A stretch of 64,000 bases of DNA, taken from the NCBI RefSeq assembly GCF_000725485.1, contig NZ_JOAG01000043.1, positions 13,242 to 77,241 on the forward strand. The letters run 5' to 3'. Positions 1-8,972 of the stretch are shown here, in pieces. The notes beneath the pieces are model-generated. The model was not told the origin of the DNA, did no database searches, and saw only the letters and a program-made list of their open reading frames with translations. Both the position numbers and the translations under genes were made by a program. How positions within the stretch are numbered: position 1 is the first letter of the stretch; each line of letters starts with the position of its first letter. This DNA comes from Nonomuraea candida. GTDB taxonomy: Bacteria; Actinomycetota; Actinomycetes; Streptosporangiales; Streptosporangiaceae.

Positions 1-784
1 GCTTGACCGGCTCGTCCACCTTCTTCTCGGGGTCGGCGAACGGCCGGCCCGCCTGCCCGGGCACGCCGCCCCGGCCCAGGTGGGCGATCTCGACGGTCTC
101 CTTGACGTCGGGGCCGGGCCGGCCGAGGAAGCCCGCCACGTTGGTGGGCGCGCCCGCCGTGTCGGGCACCTTGTCGGCCAGCGGCGCGGTCGGCATGCCG
201 ACGCCGCCGGAGGCGGGGGTCAGCGGCACCAGCACGGCCGGGCTGTCGGGGCCGGGGCCCGCCTTGACGCACTTGACCTTGTAGCCGTCGGGGCTGGGCG
301 GCGAGACGTTGGGGAAGGCGGTGATCTCGGTGGTGACGTTGACGATGCAGGTGGCGGTGCTGCTCTTGGGCGGGTAGCAGTCCTGGAGGTGGCGGTCGAG
401 CAGGGCGTCGGAGAGCCGGTGCTTCTTGTGGTCGGCGGGGATCTTCACCTTGTGGTGCTCGGCGAAGATCCGGTTGGCGGCGTAGACGGCGACGTCGTCG
501 GGATTGATCGCCAGGCGGCGCAGGGCCACGATCGTGCCGTCGGGGTTGACGACGGTGCCCGTCCCCTCGGCGAACGGAAGGTCATAGGACCGCTCCACAT
601 GCTTGAGCTCGCCGACGTGGTCGAGCAGGGTGATCTCCACATGCGACACGGCTTCCAGCCGCACCACGGCCGGGGTCACCAGATCGGTGATCCCGCTCGG
701 GTGCTCGTGCGCCGCGACCGGGGCGGCGGTGAGCACCAGGGCGATCACCGCGGCACCACCGGCAAGAGCTCTGAGGCGCGCCAT
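1..784 (-). CDS. Secreted trypsin-like-domain protein (3' end outside window)
   Basis: The frame is open from an ATG at 784 down to the window edge (261 codons seen). The N terminus has an Arg near the start, a hydrophobic Ala/Val/Leu stretch and an Ala-His-Glu cleavage region, so it is probably secreted. The mature part starts with a conserved-looking segment (LVTPAVVRLEAV) and a GTGTVVNPDGTIVAL motif that resembles the first strands of trypsin/HtrA-like proteases. No catalytic His-Asp-Ser set is visible in the part present, and two Cys-containing motifs lie near residues 120-130. The gene is divergent from the hydantoinase pair. The protease assignment is tentative; only the export signal is well supported. 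Confidence 0.55.
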   Translation of the reverse strand, partial: MARLRALAGGAAVIALVLTAAPVAAHEHPSGITDLVTPAVVRLEAVSHVEITLLDHVGELKHVERSYDLPFAEGTGTVVNPDGTIVALRRLAINPDDVAVYAANRIFAEHHKVKIPADHKKHRLSDALLDRHLQDCYPPKSSTATCIVNVTTEITAFPNVSPPSPDGYKVKCVKAGPGPDSPAVLVPLTPASGGVGMPTAPLADKVPDTAGAPTNVAGFLGRPGPDVKETVEIAHLGRGGVPGQAGRPFADPEKKVDEPVK

Positions 785-853
785 ATCCGCTCCAAACGCA
801 GGACTAGGACCAGAGTCCCAATCACCTGCCGTAAGTCAATAGACCACTGCATA

Positions 854-867
854 GACAAGCGCTTGCT
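854..867. promoter_or_regulatory. CAAGnnCTTG operator upstream of hyuA
   Basis: GACAAGCGCTTGCT is a palindrome centred on CAAGCGCTTG, 20 bp before the ATG at 888. Near-identical sites lie at 11893, 12030 and 15675 before other genes of the block. The pattern matches AnCAAGnnCTTGnT, reported for the TetR-type regulator KstR2 of mycobacteria, except for the first base. Binding by a TetR-family protein is inferred; no such regulator adjoins it. Confidence 0.65.
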
Positions 868-887
868 CGGGGACATAACGTACCGGA

Positions 888-3047
888 ATGGGCTACACGA
901 TCGGCGTCGATGTCGGTGGCACCTTCACCGATGTGGTCCTGAGAGGCACGTCCGGCACGATCGCCGTGGCCAAGTGCCCGAGCACCCACGACGACCCCAT
1001 CGCGGGGATGCTCACCGGCGTTACGCGCGTGCTCGCCGGCCGTGACCCGTCGCGGGTGACGCGGGTGGTGCACGCGACCACGCTGGCCACCAACGCGGTG
1101 CTCGAACGCACGGGGGCGCGCGTCGCCTTCGTCACCACCCGGGGCTTCCGGGCCGCCGTCCCGCTCGGCCGCTACGCCCGGGTCGAGGAGGACCGCTACG
1201 ACCTGCGCTTCACCCCGCCCCCTCCCCCGGTCGCGCCCGGCGACTGCTTCGAGGTGACCGAGCGCGTCTCGGCCCGCGGCGACGTGCTCGTCCCGCTGGA
1301 CGAGGAGTCGGCCCGCCGCGCCGCCCGCGAGATCGCCGCCCGCGGCATCGAGTCGGCGGCGGTGTGCCTGCTGCACGCCTACGCCAACCCGGCCCACGAG
1401 CGCCGGGTGGCCGAGATCCTGCGGGAGTCGGTCCCCGCCGTCGTGACGTCCTCGGAGACCTGGCCGGAGATCCGCGAGTACGAGCGCGCCACCACCACCA
1501 TCATCTCCGCCTACGTCGGCCCGCTGATGGCCTCCTACCTCTCGCGCCTGCGCGCGCGGCTGGCGGAGCTGGGCATCCGCGCGCCCGTCCACGTCATGGA
1601 GTCCGGCGGCGGCGTGATCTCCGCCGAGCTGGCCGCCAGGCGGGCCGTGGCCACGATCGAGTCGGGCCCGGCGGCCGGAGTGCTGGCGGCGGCGGGGGCC
1701 GGGTTCGCGGACGCGATCTCGTTCGACATGGGCGGGACCACCGCCAAGGCGTGCGTGGTGCGCGGGGGACGGCCGGAGGTCACGCACGAGTTCCACGTCG
1801 GGGGCAAGGGCAGCTTCGGCGGCCGGCGGGCCGGCACCGGCGTGCCGATCAAGACCCCGGCCATCGACCTGGCGGAGGTGGGCGCCGGCGGCGGCAGCGT
1901 GGCCTGGCAGGACCCGGCGGGCGCGCTGCGCGTCGGCCCCCGCTCGGCCGGCTCGTTCCCCGGGCCCGCCTGCTACGGGCTGGGCGGCTCGGAGCCGACG
2001 GTCACGGACGCGAACCTCGTCCTCGGCTACCTCTCCCCCGCGCTCTCGGCGGGGTCCGTCCCGCTGTCGCCCGCGCTGGCGGACAAGGCGCTGGACCGGC
2101 TGGCGGGGCCGCTCGGCGTGTCGCGGGCGCGGGCCGCGTACGCGGTGCACGAGATCGTCAGCGCCTCCATGGCCTCGGCGGTGCACGTCGTGACCGTGCA
2201 GCGCGGGATCGACCCCCGCGGCTTCGCCCTGGTGGCCTTCGGCGGCGCGGGCCCGATGCACGCGGCCCGGGTGGCAGAGCGGTTCGGGATCGCGACCGTG
2301 GTGGTGCCGGCGCACTGCGGGGTGGCCTCGGCGGCGGGGCTGCTGGCGGGCGAGCTGTCCACCGACCGCGTCCTGACCCGCCTGGACGAGCCGGACCCCG
2401 AGGCCGTCTTCGCCGCCCTGGCCGGGGAGGCCGCCGGCGACCTGGGCGTCCGGCTCGCCGCTCCCGGCGTGCGGGTGCTGCGCTCGGTGGACGTGCGCTT
2501 CCGCGGCCAGTCCCACGACCTGACCGTGCCCTGGTCGGCCGAGCGCGCCGCCCTGGAGCGCGCCTTCTTCCGCCGGTACGCGGAGGTGTACGGCATCGCG
2601 CAGCGCGGCGAGGTCGAGCTGGTCAGCTACCGGGTCCGCCTGACCGCCCCCCTCCCCCGGCCCTCCGGCCCGTCGCCCCAGGCCGGACCACCCGGCCCCG
2701 CCGGCTCCCCGGCCCCGGCCGGTTCCCGGGACGCGCCCGACTCCCCCGGCTCCCCCAGCCCCGCCGGCTCCCACGGCCGGGCCGGTGCCCCCGTCCCCGG
2801 CGCCCGGCCGGCGTACTTCCCCGAGCTGGGCGGCTACGCCGAGGTGCCCGTGCACACCCGCGACACCCTGCCCGCCACGGCGCCCGGCCCGGTCATCGTC
2901 GAGGACGCCGAGGCGACGATCGTCGTCCCGCCCGGCTGGACCGTCACCCGCGCCGCCGGCGGCGCCGTCCACCTCGTCAGGACCGCCGCGAGCACGGGAA
3001 GCACGGGAAGCACGGATAGCGACGCGAGCACCGGGAGCGCCGTATGA
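888..3047 (+). CDS. hyuA: Hydantoinase/oxoprolinase family subunit A
   Basis: 719 aa, close to the usual size of HyuA/acetophenone-carboxylase-type subunits. The N terminus has the actin-fold phosphate motif DVGGTFTDVV (residues 8-17). A second nucleotide motif, DMGGTTAK, lies near residue 280 and AFGGAGPMHA near 450. Family members couple ATP hydrolysis to opening of cyclic amides or to carboxylation, working with subunit B, which follows with a 4-bp ATGA overlap. Residues about 588-640 are a Pro/Ser/Gly/Ala low-complexity insert not expected in the family, and the C terminus ends in Ser-Thr-Gly repeats. The substrate is unknown. The shared operator at 854 ties it to the catabolic genes at 9-15.7 kb. 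Confidence 0.9.
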   Translation: MGYTIGVDVGGTFTDVVLRGTSGTIAVAKCPSTHDDPIAGMLTGVTRVLAGRDPSRVTRVVHATTLATNAVLERTGARVAFVTTRGFRAAVPLGRYARVEEDRYDLRFTPPPPPVAPGDCFEVTERVSARGDVLVPLDEESARRAAREIAARGIESAAVCLLHAYANPAHERRVAEILRESVPAVVTSSETWPEIREYERATTTIISAYVGPLMASYLSRLRARLAELGIRAPVHVMESGGGVISAELAARRAVATIESGPAAGVLAAAGAGFADAISFDMGGTTAKACVVRGGRPEVTHEFHVGGKGSFGGRRAGTGVPIKTPAIDLAEVGAGGGSVAWQDPAGALRVGPRSAGSFPGPACYGLGGSEPTVTDANLVLGYLSPALSAGSVPLSPALADKALDRLAGPLGVSRARAAYAVHEIVSASMASAVHVVTVQRGIDPRGFALVAFGGAGPMHAARVAERFGIATVVVPAHCGVASAAGLLAGELSTDRVLTRLDEPDPEAVFAALAGEAAGDLGVRLAAPGVRVLRSVDVRFRGQSHDLTVPWSAERAALERAFFRRYAEVYGIAQRGEVELVSYRVRLTAPLPRPSGPSPQAGPPGPAGSPAPAGSRDAPDSPGSPSPAGSHGRAGAPVPGARPAYFPELGGYAEVPVHTRDTLPATAPGPVIVEDAEATIVVPPGWTVTRAAGGAVHLVRTAASTGSTGSTDSDASTGSAV

Positions 3048-4717
3048 CCGTCGACCCGCTGACCGCGGAGGTGCTCAGGAACGCCCTGGTCGTGGCGGCG
3101 GAGGAGGCGAGCATCGTGGTGGTGCGCTCGGCGTACTCGACGTTCATCGTCGAGGGCTCCGACGCCTCGGCCGCCGTGCTGGACGCCGGCGGCCGGCTGG
3201 TCGCCCAGTCCATGGCCACGACGCTGATGAACAGCATGGCGCTCAGGACCGCGCTCCCCGAGCTGCTCAAGGACTTCCCCCCGGAGACGATGCGCCCGGG
3301 CGAGGTGTACGCGCTCAACGACGCCTACCGGGGCGGCGTGCACACCAACGACCTGCTCGTCTACCGCCCGGTCTTCGTCGCGGGCACGCCGGCGTACTTC
3401 ACCGCCACCATGATCCACGTCTCCGACCTGGGCGGCCTCTCGGCGGGCGGCATGGCCCCGCTGGCCACGGACATCTTCCTGGAGGGGCTGCGGCTCCCCC
3501 CGGTGCGCCTGGCCACGCGCGACGGCCTCGAACCGGCCGTGGCGGCGATCCTGCGGGCCAACAGCCGCACCCCGGACAAGGTCATGGGCGACGTGCGCGC
3601 CCTGGTGGCCGGCACCGCCGTGGCCGCCGCCCGGATCGAGTCGCTGCTCTCCCGGTACGGCGAGCACGGCCTGGCGCAGGGCGTCGCCGACTATCTGGAC
3701 CACACCGAGGCCAGGACCCGCGCGGCGCTGGCGGAGCTGCCCGCGGGCCGCTACGAGGCGGCGTACCCGATCGACGACGACGGCGTCGACCCGGACCGGG
3801 AGCACTGGGTCCGGGTGGCCGTCACGCTCGGCGGCGAGGCGGCGGCGCTCGACTTCGCCGGCACGGACCCGCAGGTGCCCGCGGCGATCAACGCCTCGGC
3901 CTCGCAGTCGCTGGCCGCCGCCGTGTTCGCGATCCGCTGCTTCCTCGACCCGGCGATCCCCATGAACGACGGCTGCCTGCGCGCGATCGACGTGCGCCTG
4001 CCGGAGGGCTCCCTGCTCGACGCCCGCTCCCCGCACCCCTGCGGCGGCCGGTACGTGCCCATCTACGCCGCCATGGAGGCCGTCTTCCAGGCCATGTCGG
4101 ACGCGGTGCCCGAGCGGGCCATCGCGGCGAGCGGCATCCTGCAGCCGTTCTCGATCGCGGCGGTGGGGGCGCCGTACTGGATCCACCTGTCGTACGACTT
4201 CGGCGGCGTGGGCGCGCGCCGGGGCCTGGACGGGCCGGACGCGACGGGCGTGCACTTCGGCATCGGCCGCAACTCGGTGCCGCAGGTGGAGCCGGTGGAG
4301 AGCCGCTGCCCGCTGATCGTGGAGTCGATCGAGACCATCCCGGACTCGGGCGGGCCGGGCCGGCACCGGGGCGGGCTGGGCTCGCGCACGGTCTACCGCT
4401 TCCTGGCCGACTGTCACGTCACCACGCGGGGCGACCGCCTGCGGCTGGCCCCGCCGGGCCGTGAGGGCGGGCTGCCGGGCCGGCTGGGCGGCTTCTACCG
4501 GCGCCGCCTGGACGGGACGGTGGAGCGGCTGGCCTCCAAGGTGAACAACGTGCGCTTCGCGGCCGGGGAGGCGTTCATCGTGGAGACGACCGGCGGGAGC
4601 GGGCTGGGCCCGCCGTCGGAGCGGGCCCGGGAGGCGGTGCTGGCCGACCTCGACGCCGGTCGCGTGTCACCGCGCGGCGCGGCGGAGGACTACGGGGTCA
4701 GCCCCGCAGACGCATGA
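3044..4717 (+). CDS. hyuB: Hydantoinase B/oxoprolinase family subunit
   Basis: 557 aa, a full-length HyuB-type subunit. It begins with the typical TVDPLTAEVLRNAL segment and contains the conserved LNDAYRGGVHTNDLL (near residues 89-103) and an HPCGGRYVP-like loop near 328. The ATG overlaps the hyuA stop (ATGA), indicating translational coupling and a 1:1 complex. It presumably forms the catalytic partner of HyuA in an ATP-dependent amide or lactam hydrolysis, or a carboxylation. Its last 20 bp overlap the convergent Uma2 gene. The function class is secure; the substrate is not. Confidence 0.9.
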   Translation: MTVDPLTAEVLRNALVVAAEEASIVVVRSAYSTFIVEGSDASAAVLDAGGRLVAQSMATTLMNSMALRTALPELLKDFPPETMRPGEVYALNDAYRGGVHTNDLLVYRPVFVAGTPAYFTATMIHVSDLGGLSAGGMAPLATDIFLEGLRLPPVRLATRDGLEPAVAAILRANSRTPDKVMGDVRALVAGTAVAAARIESLLSRYGEHGLAQGVADYLDHTEARTRAALAELPAGRYEAAYPIDDDGVDPDREHWVRVAVTLGGEAAALDFAGTDPQVPAAINASASQSLAAAVFAIRCFLDPAIPMNDGCLRAIDVRLPEGSLLDARSPHPCGGRYVPIYAAMEAVFQAMSDAVPERAIAASGILQPFSIAAVGAPYWIHLSYDFGGVGARRGLDGPDATGVHFGIGRNSVPQVEPVESRCPLIVESIETIPDSGGPGRHRGGLGSRTVYRFLADCHVTTRGDRLRLAPPGREGGLPGRLGGFYRRRLDGTVERLASKVNNVRFAAGEAFIVETTGGSGLGPPSERAREAVLADLDAGRVSPRGAAEDYGVSPADA

Positions 4718-5273
4718 GGTCGCCCGGGTCGAAGGTCACCGGGAAGGGCGAGGCCAGAGAGACCGTGGTGCCCGCCTTGTGCGCCACGGGCCCCGCGTAG
4801 GAGTTGCCGCCGAGCTCGTAGACGTAGACCGTGGGCCCTTCCAGGGGCTCGATCCGCCAGTAGAAGGGGATGCCCGCCTCCGCGTATGCTCCGACCTTGG
4901 TGGCTCTGTCGTGGGTCTGGCTGCTCGGGCTGACCACCTCCACGGCGAGCAGCAGATCGCTGGGGGAATACCAGAGATCCACCGCTTCCGACACCTTCTC
5001 CGGCACGACGACGAGGTCGGGGATGTAGAGATTCTCGTCGCTCCGTCTGACGTTGACAGTGGTCAGGCACTCCAGGCCGGGCGGCGCCGCGTTCTGCAGG
5101 ATGAGCAGCAGCCTCGTGATCACACGCTGGTGCCGGGGGGTGGGGGCAGGGCTCACGAGTAGGCTCCCGTTGAAGAGCTCGTAACGGTTCCCGTCCTCCG
5201 GGAACTTGAGCAGGTCCTGAACAGTGAAAGGCGGCACGCCCGGAAGGACTGTGCGCCTTGGTTCGATCGCCAT
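4698..5273 (-). CDS. Uma2 family (DUF820) PD-(D/E)XK nuclease-like protein
   Basis: 191 aa from ATG 5273; a GTG three codons upstream is also possible, but AGGTGA sits better before the ATG. The sequence has the Uma2 signature order: RYELFNGSLLVSP, an IPDLVVVPE strand with the acidic residue, then LAVEVVSPSSQTHDRATK with the E and distal K of a PD-(D/E)XK nuclease fold, and the AEAGIPFYWRIEP motif. These proteins occur in multiple copies in actinomycetes and cyanobacteria and their role is not settled. The gene is convergent with hyuB and overlaps it by 20 bp, and lies next to cbiZ without obvious functional linkage. Confidence 0.85.
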   Translation of the reverse strand: MAIEPRRTVLPGVPPFTVQDLLKFPEDGNRYELFNGSLLVSPAPTPRHQRVITRLLLILQNAAPPGLECLTTVNVRRSDENLYIPDLVVVPEKVSEAVDLWYSPSDLLLAVEVVSPSSQTHDRATKVGAYAEAGIPFYWRIEPLEGPTVYVYELGGNSYAGPVAHKAGTTVSLASPFPVTFDPGDLMRLRG

Positions 5274-5336
5274 TGCGGTCACCTACTCAGTATCGGGAAT
5301 CTCGCCCTCGCCCACATGCTACTTCCCCGGATTCCC

Positions 5337-5978
5337 TCACTTTGAGTGACGATGCCGCCACGTTTCGGCCCCGCGCCGTACGGCGGTGTGCACGGCCCGG
5401 GCGATCCGCGCCCCCCACTCCGAGCGCGGCCCGCCGAAGACCTCCTGGGGCCCCTCCGCCGGCACGGCCACGCACACGGCGTCCGACGCCGTCCCCGTGC
5501 CCGCGAAGCCGGTCTCGACGAGCGCCTGCGTCTTCGCCTCCGTGACCGTCATCACCGTGTTGACCAGCGCCGCGTCCGTCATGGCCACGGGCGCGACGAC
5601 GACGATGTTGACCGTGCCGACCCGCATGGGCGCCAGCTCGGGGTCCACGTGCCCCTCCGGCGCGGCGGCCCAGGTCGGCACCCGCAGCCCCACGGTCGCG
5701 TACGCCTCCACGCCCCCGTCGCGGGCCCGCACGTAGCGGTCGACGGAGGCCGCGGTCATCATGCCGACCCCGTCCCCCCGATCGGGCCCGAGCGACACCA
5801 GGTGATCGACCGGGTCCATCCGCGAGTAGCCGGCCACCACCTGCGCGTTCAGCACCCATTCCCGGGCCCCGATCCCGCCGCCCAGCATGGCGGAGGAGAT
5901 CATCCGCCAGCCGGGCCCGAACTCCCACAGCAGCGCGCCGAGCCGGGTCCCCTCCTCCACGCGGTAGGTGAGCTTCAC
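5337..5978 (-). CDS. cbiZ: Adenosylcobinamide amidohydrolase CbiZ
   Basis: 213 aa. The pattern (SSAMLGGGIGAREWVLNAQV, DHLVSLG, GVGMMTAA, GTVNIVVV, TEAKTQAL with GTGTASDAV) matches the CbiZ family, which removes the aminopropanol side chain of adenosylcobinamide to give cobyric acid for cobalamin salvage. It is the last gene of the btuFCD operon: its ATG overlaps the stop of the ATPase gene (ATGA). That position supports import of incomplete corrinoids as well as B12. Expression should follow the cobalamin riboswitch at the operon head. Confidence 0.9.
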   Translation of the reverse strand: MKLTYRVEEGTRLGALLWEFGPGWRMISSAMLGGGIGAREWVLNAQVVAGYSRMDPVDHLVSLGPDRGDGVGMMTAASVDRYVRARDGGVEAYATVGLRVPTWAAAPEGHVDPELAPMRVGTVNIVVVAPVAMTDAALVNTVMTVTEAKTQALVETGFAGTGTASDAVCVAVPAEGPQEVFGGPRSEWGARIARAVHTAVRRGAETWRHRHSK

Positions 5979-6748
5979 GGCCGCCCCCTCACCAGGTGCA
6001 CCACGGGCCGGCCGTCCGGCCCGGGCTCGATCTTCACATGCGCGTCGAAGTGCCGGCCCACGAGCTCCTCGGTCAGCACCCGGTCGGGCTCCCCGGAGGC
6101 GGCCGCGCGGCCCTCGGTGAGCAGCAGGAGGGCGTCGGCGTACAGGCCGGCGACGGTGAGGTCGTGCAGGGTGGTGAGGACGGTCAGGCCGTCGGTGCGC
6201 CGCAGCCGGTCCACCAGCTCCAGCACCTGCTGCTGGTGCCCGAGGTCCAGCGCGGTGGTGGGCTCGTCCAGCAGCAGCACCGGGGCCTCCTGGGCGAGCG
6301 CCCTGGCGAGCACCACGCGCTGCCGCTCCCCGCCGGACAGCTCCCCGACCCGCCGCCCGGCCAGCGCCGTGAGGTCGAGGCGGTCCAGCACGGACTCGGT
6401 CACCTCGCGGTCGCGCCTGCTCTCCCGCCCCAGATACGGGATGTACGGCGTGCGCCCCAACAGCGCGTAGTCGAAGACCGTCATGTCGCGCGGCAGGGCG
6501 GGCGTCTGCGGCGCGTACGCCACCAGCCTGGCCCGCTCGCGCGGCTTGAGCGCCCCGGCCGGCCGGGAGCCGAACGCGACCTCCCCCCGGTGGGCGACCA
6601 GCCCCATGAGGGCCTTGAGCAGGGTGGACTTGCCGGCCCCGTTCGGCCCGATGACGGCCACCCAGGAGCCGCGCGGCACCTCCAGGTCCACGCCGGTCAG
6701 GACCTCGCGCTCCCCGAGCCGCACCGACAGGCCACGCGCGCTGATCAC
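5975..6748 (-). CDS. btuD: Cobalamin/corrinoid ABC transporter ATP-binding protein
   Basis: 257 aa from a GTG that overlaps the permease stop (GTGA). It shows Walker A GPNGAGKST near residue 33, a Q-loop with the APQTPALPRDMTV stretch, the signature LSGGERQRV near 137, Walker B VLLLDEPTTALD near 157 and an H-loop (TTLHDLTVAG). It energises corrinoid import with the neighbouring FecCD-type permease and lipoprotein. The riboswitch upstream and cbiZ downstream identify the cargo class as cobamide rather than iron siderophore. Confidence 0.9.
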   Translation of the reverse strand: MISARGLSVRLGEREVLTGVDLEVPRGSWVAVIGPNGAGKSTLLKALMGLVAHRGEVAFGSRPAGALKPRERARLVAYAPQTPALPRDMTVFDYALLGRTPYIPYLGRESRRDREVTESVLDRLDLTALAGRRVGELSGGERQRVVLARALAQEAPVLLLDEPTTALDLGHQQQVLELVDRLRRTDGLTVLTTLHDLTVAGLYADALLLLTEGRAAASGEPDRVLTEELVGRHFDAHVKIEPGPDGRPVVHLVRGRP

Positions 6749-7779
6749 AGGGCCGCCCTCCTGGTCATGCGGAGCACGAGCACGAAGAACGGCGCGCCCA
6801 CGAACATCGTCACCACGCCGATCGGCAGCTCGGCCGGCGCGATCACGGTACGGGCCACCAGGTCGGCCAGCACCAGGAAGGCCGCCCCGCCGAGCATCGA
6901 CAGCGGCAGCACGATCCGGTACGAGCCGCCCGCGATCCGCCGCACGACGTGCGGGACGACGATGCCCACGAACCCGATCAGCCCGCTCACCGCCACCGCC
7001 GCCGCCGTGGCCAGCGAGGCGGCCAGCAGCACCAGGAACCGCACCCGGGAGGCCCGCAGCCCGAGGCTGGTGGCCTCCTCGTCGCCGACGGACAGCACGT
7101 CGAGCAGCCGCCCGTGCAGCAGGAGCAGCACGGAGGAGACGGCCGCGTACGGCAGCACCAGCCAGAACTGGTCCCAGCCGCCGCCGACGTCGCCGAGGAT
7201 CCACGAGTAGATGCGCTGCAGCTCCTCGACCTTGAACTGCTGGACGAAGGTCTGGATGGCGGTCAGGAACGACGTGACCGCCACCCCCGCGAGCACGAGC
7301 GTGGCGGTGCCTCCGTCGCGCCCGGCGGTGTTGCCCAGCGTGTACGCCAGGAACACGCCCCCCACGGCTCCGACGAAGGCGGCCACCGGGACGCCGACCG
7401 CCATCGGGGGCAGCAGCACGATGGCCGCGGTCGCCGCCAGCCCGGCCCCGGCCGCGGCCCCGAGCAGGTAGGGGTCGGCGAGCGGGTTGCGGAACACGCC
7501 CTGGTACCCGGCGCCCGCCATGGCCAGCAGCCCGCCGACCACGGCGGCGACCAGCACGCGCGGCAGCCGCAGCTCGAACAGCAGCCCCTGCTCGACGGGG
7601 GCCAGCCCGGAGTCCACCTCGGTGAACGGCAGCCAGTCCGCGATCTGCAGCACGACCTGCCAGGGCGAGATGTCGGCGGCCCCGTCGAGCAGCCCGGCGA
7701 TCATGCAGACGGCCAGCACGCCCAGGGCGCACACCACCCACAGGGGTCTGGCCCTGGACGGGCCGGCCTGCGTCACCAC
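6745..7779 (-). CDS. btuC: Cobalamin/corrinoid ABC transporter permease (FecCD family)
   Basis: 344 aa with about ten hydrophobic segments and the FecCD signature LRLPRVLVAAVVGGLLAMAGAGYQGVFRNPLADP (residues about 70-103), plus the cytoplasmic coupling helix around SVGDEEATSLG. The start is a GTG immediately followed by a second GTG; the stop overlaps btuD. It is 1 bp from the lipoprotein gene, so btuF-btuC-btuD-cbiZ is one transcription unit. It forms the membrane channel of a BtuCDF-type importer. Confidence 0.9.
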   Translation of the reverse strand: MVTQAGPSRARPLWVVCALGVLAVCMIAGLLDGAADISPWQVVLQIADWLPFTEVDSGLAPVEQGLLFELRLPRVLVAAVVGGLLAMAGAGYQGVFRNPLADPYLLGAAAGAGLAATAAIVLLPPMAVGVPVAAFVGAVGGVFLAYTLGNTAGRDGGTATLVLAGVAVTSFLTAIQTFVQQFKVEELQRIYSWILGDVGGGWDQFWLVLPYAAVSSVLLLLHGRLLDVLSVGDEEATSLGLRASRVRFLVLLAASLATAAAVAVSGLIGFVGIVVPHVVRRIAGGSYRIVLPLSMLGGAAFLVLADLVARTVIAPAELPIGVVTMFVGAPFFVLVLRMTRRAAL

Positions 7780-7780
7780 G

Positions 7781-8740
7781 TCAGCTCGTGCCCGCCTTCG
7801 GCCCGGCCTCGGCGACGGCCGCGCCGATGGTCTCGGCGAGCTCGACGACGCGCGGCCCCCAGCGGGAGGCGATGTCGTCGTCGAGCTGGATCACCCGGTC
7901 GTTCTTGATCGCCGACAGGCCCTGCCAGCCCGGCCGCTTGGCCAGGGTGTCCTTGCTCTGCTGGCAGCACTTGACGTCGGCCAGGAAGATCAGGTCGGGG
8001 TCGGCCTGGGCGACGAACTCGGCCGACAGCTTGGGATAGCCGCCGGCGGCGTCGGGCGCCTTGTCGGCGATGTTGGTCAGGCCGAACATCGCGTAGATCT
8101 GGCCGATGAAGGTCTGGGACGTGGCGGCGTACGGCGTCGTGTCGAGCTCGTGGTAGTAGGTCAGCTCGCCGCCCTTGGGGGCCTTGGCGGCCAGCTCCTC
8201 CATGGCCGACTTCATGCCGGCGACGACCTCGTCGGCCCTGGCCTTGTTGCCGGTGGCGGCGCCCAGCTCGGCGATCTCCTCGTAGGCGTCGTCGAGCTTG
8301 GTGGCCGAGGGCTGGTGCAGCACGGGCACGTTGACCTTGCCCAGCTCCGTCACGATCTTGTCGATGTCGTCGGAGACGATGACCAGGTCGGGCTTCTGGG
8401 CGACGATGGCCTCGACGTTGGGCTTGAAGCCGGACAGGTCGGTCTTCGGGGCCTCGGGCGGGTGGTTCGACTGCTCGTCCACCGCGACGACCTGGGGGCC
8501 CGCCCCGATGGCGAACAGCGTCTCGGTGTGGGTGGCCGACAGCGAGACGATCCGCTGCGGCCTCTTGGCGATGGTGACCTTGCCGTTGGCGGCCTCGACG
8601 GTGACGGGGAAGTCACCGGCGGAGGCCGTCGTCGCGGTGGGGGCGGGGGCGGGGGAGGCTGTGGTGCCGGCCTGACCGCAACCGGTCAGGACGAGCGTTC
8701 CCAGCAGCGCGCCCGCGAAGGCCATGCGTACGGGCCTCAC
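7781..8740 (-). CDS. btuF: Cobalamin/corrinoid-binding lipoprotein
   Basis: 319 aa when started at GTG 8740, which has AAAGGA six bases upstream. An earlier in-frame start at 8797 would lie inside the riboswitch expression region and give a poorer signal peptide. The N terminus is a lipoprotein signal (VRMAFAGALLGTLVLTGC; lipobox LTGC). The periplasmic-binding-protein type III fold is seen from PQRIVSLSATHTETLFAIG and DLVIVSDD. It captures cobamides outside the membrane for BtuCD. First gene of the riboswitch-controlled operon. Confidence 0.9.
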   Translation of the reverse strand: MRPVRMAFAGALLGTLVLTGCGQAGTTASPAPAPTATTASAGDFPVTVEAANGKVTIAKRPQRIVSLSATHTETLFAIGAGPQVVAVDEQSNHPPEAPKTDLSGFKPNVEAIVAQKPDLVIVSDDIDKIVTELGKVNVPVLHQPSATKLDDAYEEIAELGAATGNKARADEVVAGMKSAMEELAAKAPKGGELTYYHELDTTPYAATSQTFIGQIYAMFGLTNIADKAPDAAGGYPKLSAEFVAQADPDLIFLADVKCCQQSKDTLAKRPGWQGLSAIKNDRVIQLDDDIASRWGPRVVELAETIGAAVAEAGPKAGTS

Positions 8741-8819
8741 GAGAAGTCCTTTCACACTGTTCGGAACCGAGAGACCCGCGTCGTCGCGACGGATCACCCT
8801 TTTCCACGAGGGTTGATGA

Positions 8820-8905
8820 CGTCGGCGCAGAGGCAGGCGACCTGGCTATGACAGTTGCGGGACAGCGCCGGACTCGCACCGGACTTCGCTGCGCTCTGCG
8901 CGTCG
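8820..8905 (-). promoter_or_regulatory. Cobalamin riboswitch (compact form)
   Basis: On the minus strand the RNA carries a conserved corrinoid-aptamer core, CCGGTGCGAGTCCGG followed by GCTGTCCCGCAACTGT, and then the B12 box AGCCAGGTCGCCTGCCT at 8847-8831. The closing stem P1 is a perfect 8-bp pairing of GCGCAGAG (8901-8894) with CTCTGCGC (8832-8825). The aptamer is short, about 77 nt inside P1, like the compact actinobacterial cobalamin riboswitches. A second hairpin (ACCCT/AGGGT, about 8810-8790) lies between it and the btuF ribosome-binding site and may form the expression platform. Repression by B12 is inferred. Confidence 0.92.
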
Positions 8906-8913
8906 GACGTACG

Positions 8914-8944
8914 TTATCAATGCCGTCGAAGTGCCCCTCGTCAA
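8914..8944 (-). promoter_or_regulatory. Predicted sigma-70-type promoter of the cobalamin operon
   Basis: TTGACG at 8944-8939 is followed after 17-19 bases by ATTGAT/TGATAA at 8921-8914, just upstream of the riboswitch aptamer. It starts about 30 bp after the P450 stop codon, so btuFCD-cbiZ has its own promoter. Motif-based only. Confidence 0.55.
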
Positions 8945-8972
8945 GGGCCGGGTTGCGCGGCGTACCGCCCGC

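Noticed and set aside
822..2972. Minus-strand frame of 716 codons opposite hyuA
   Set aside because: Shadow of hyuA; low-complexity Gly/Arg/Ala translation and no start signals.
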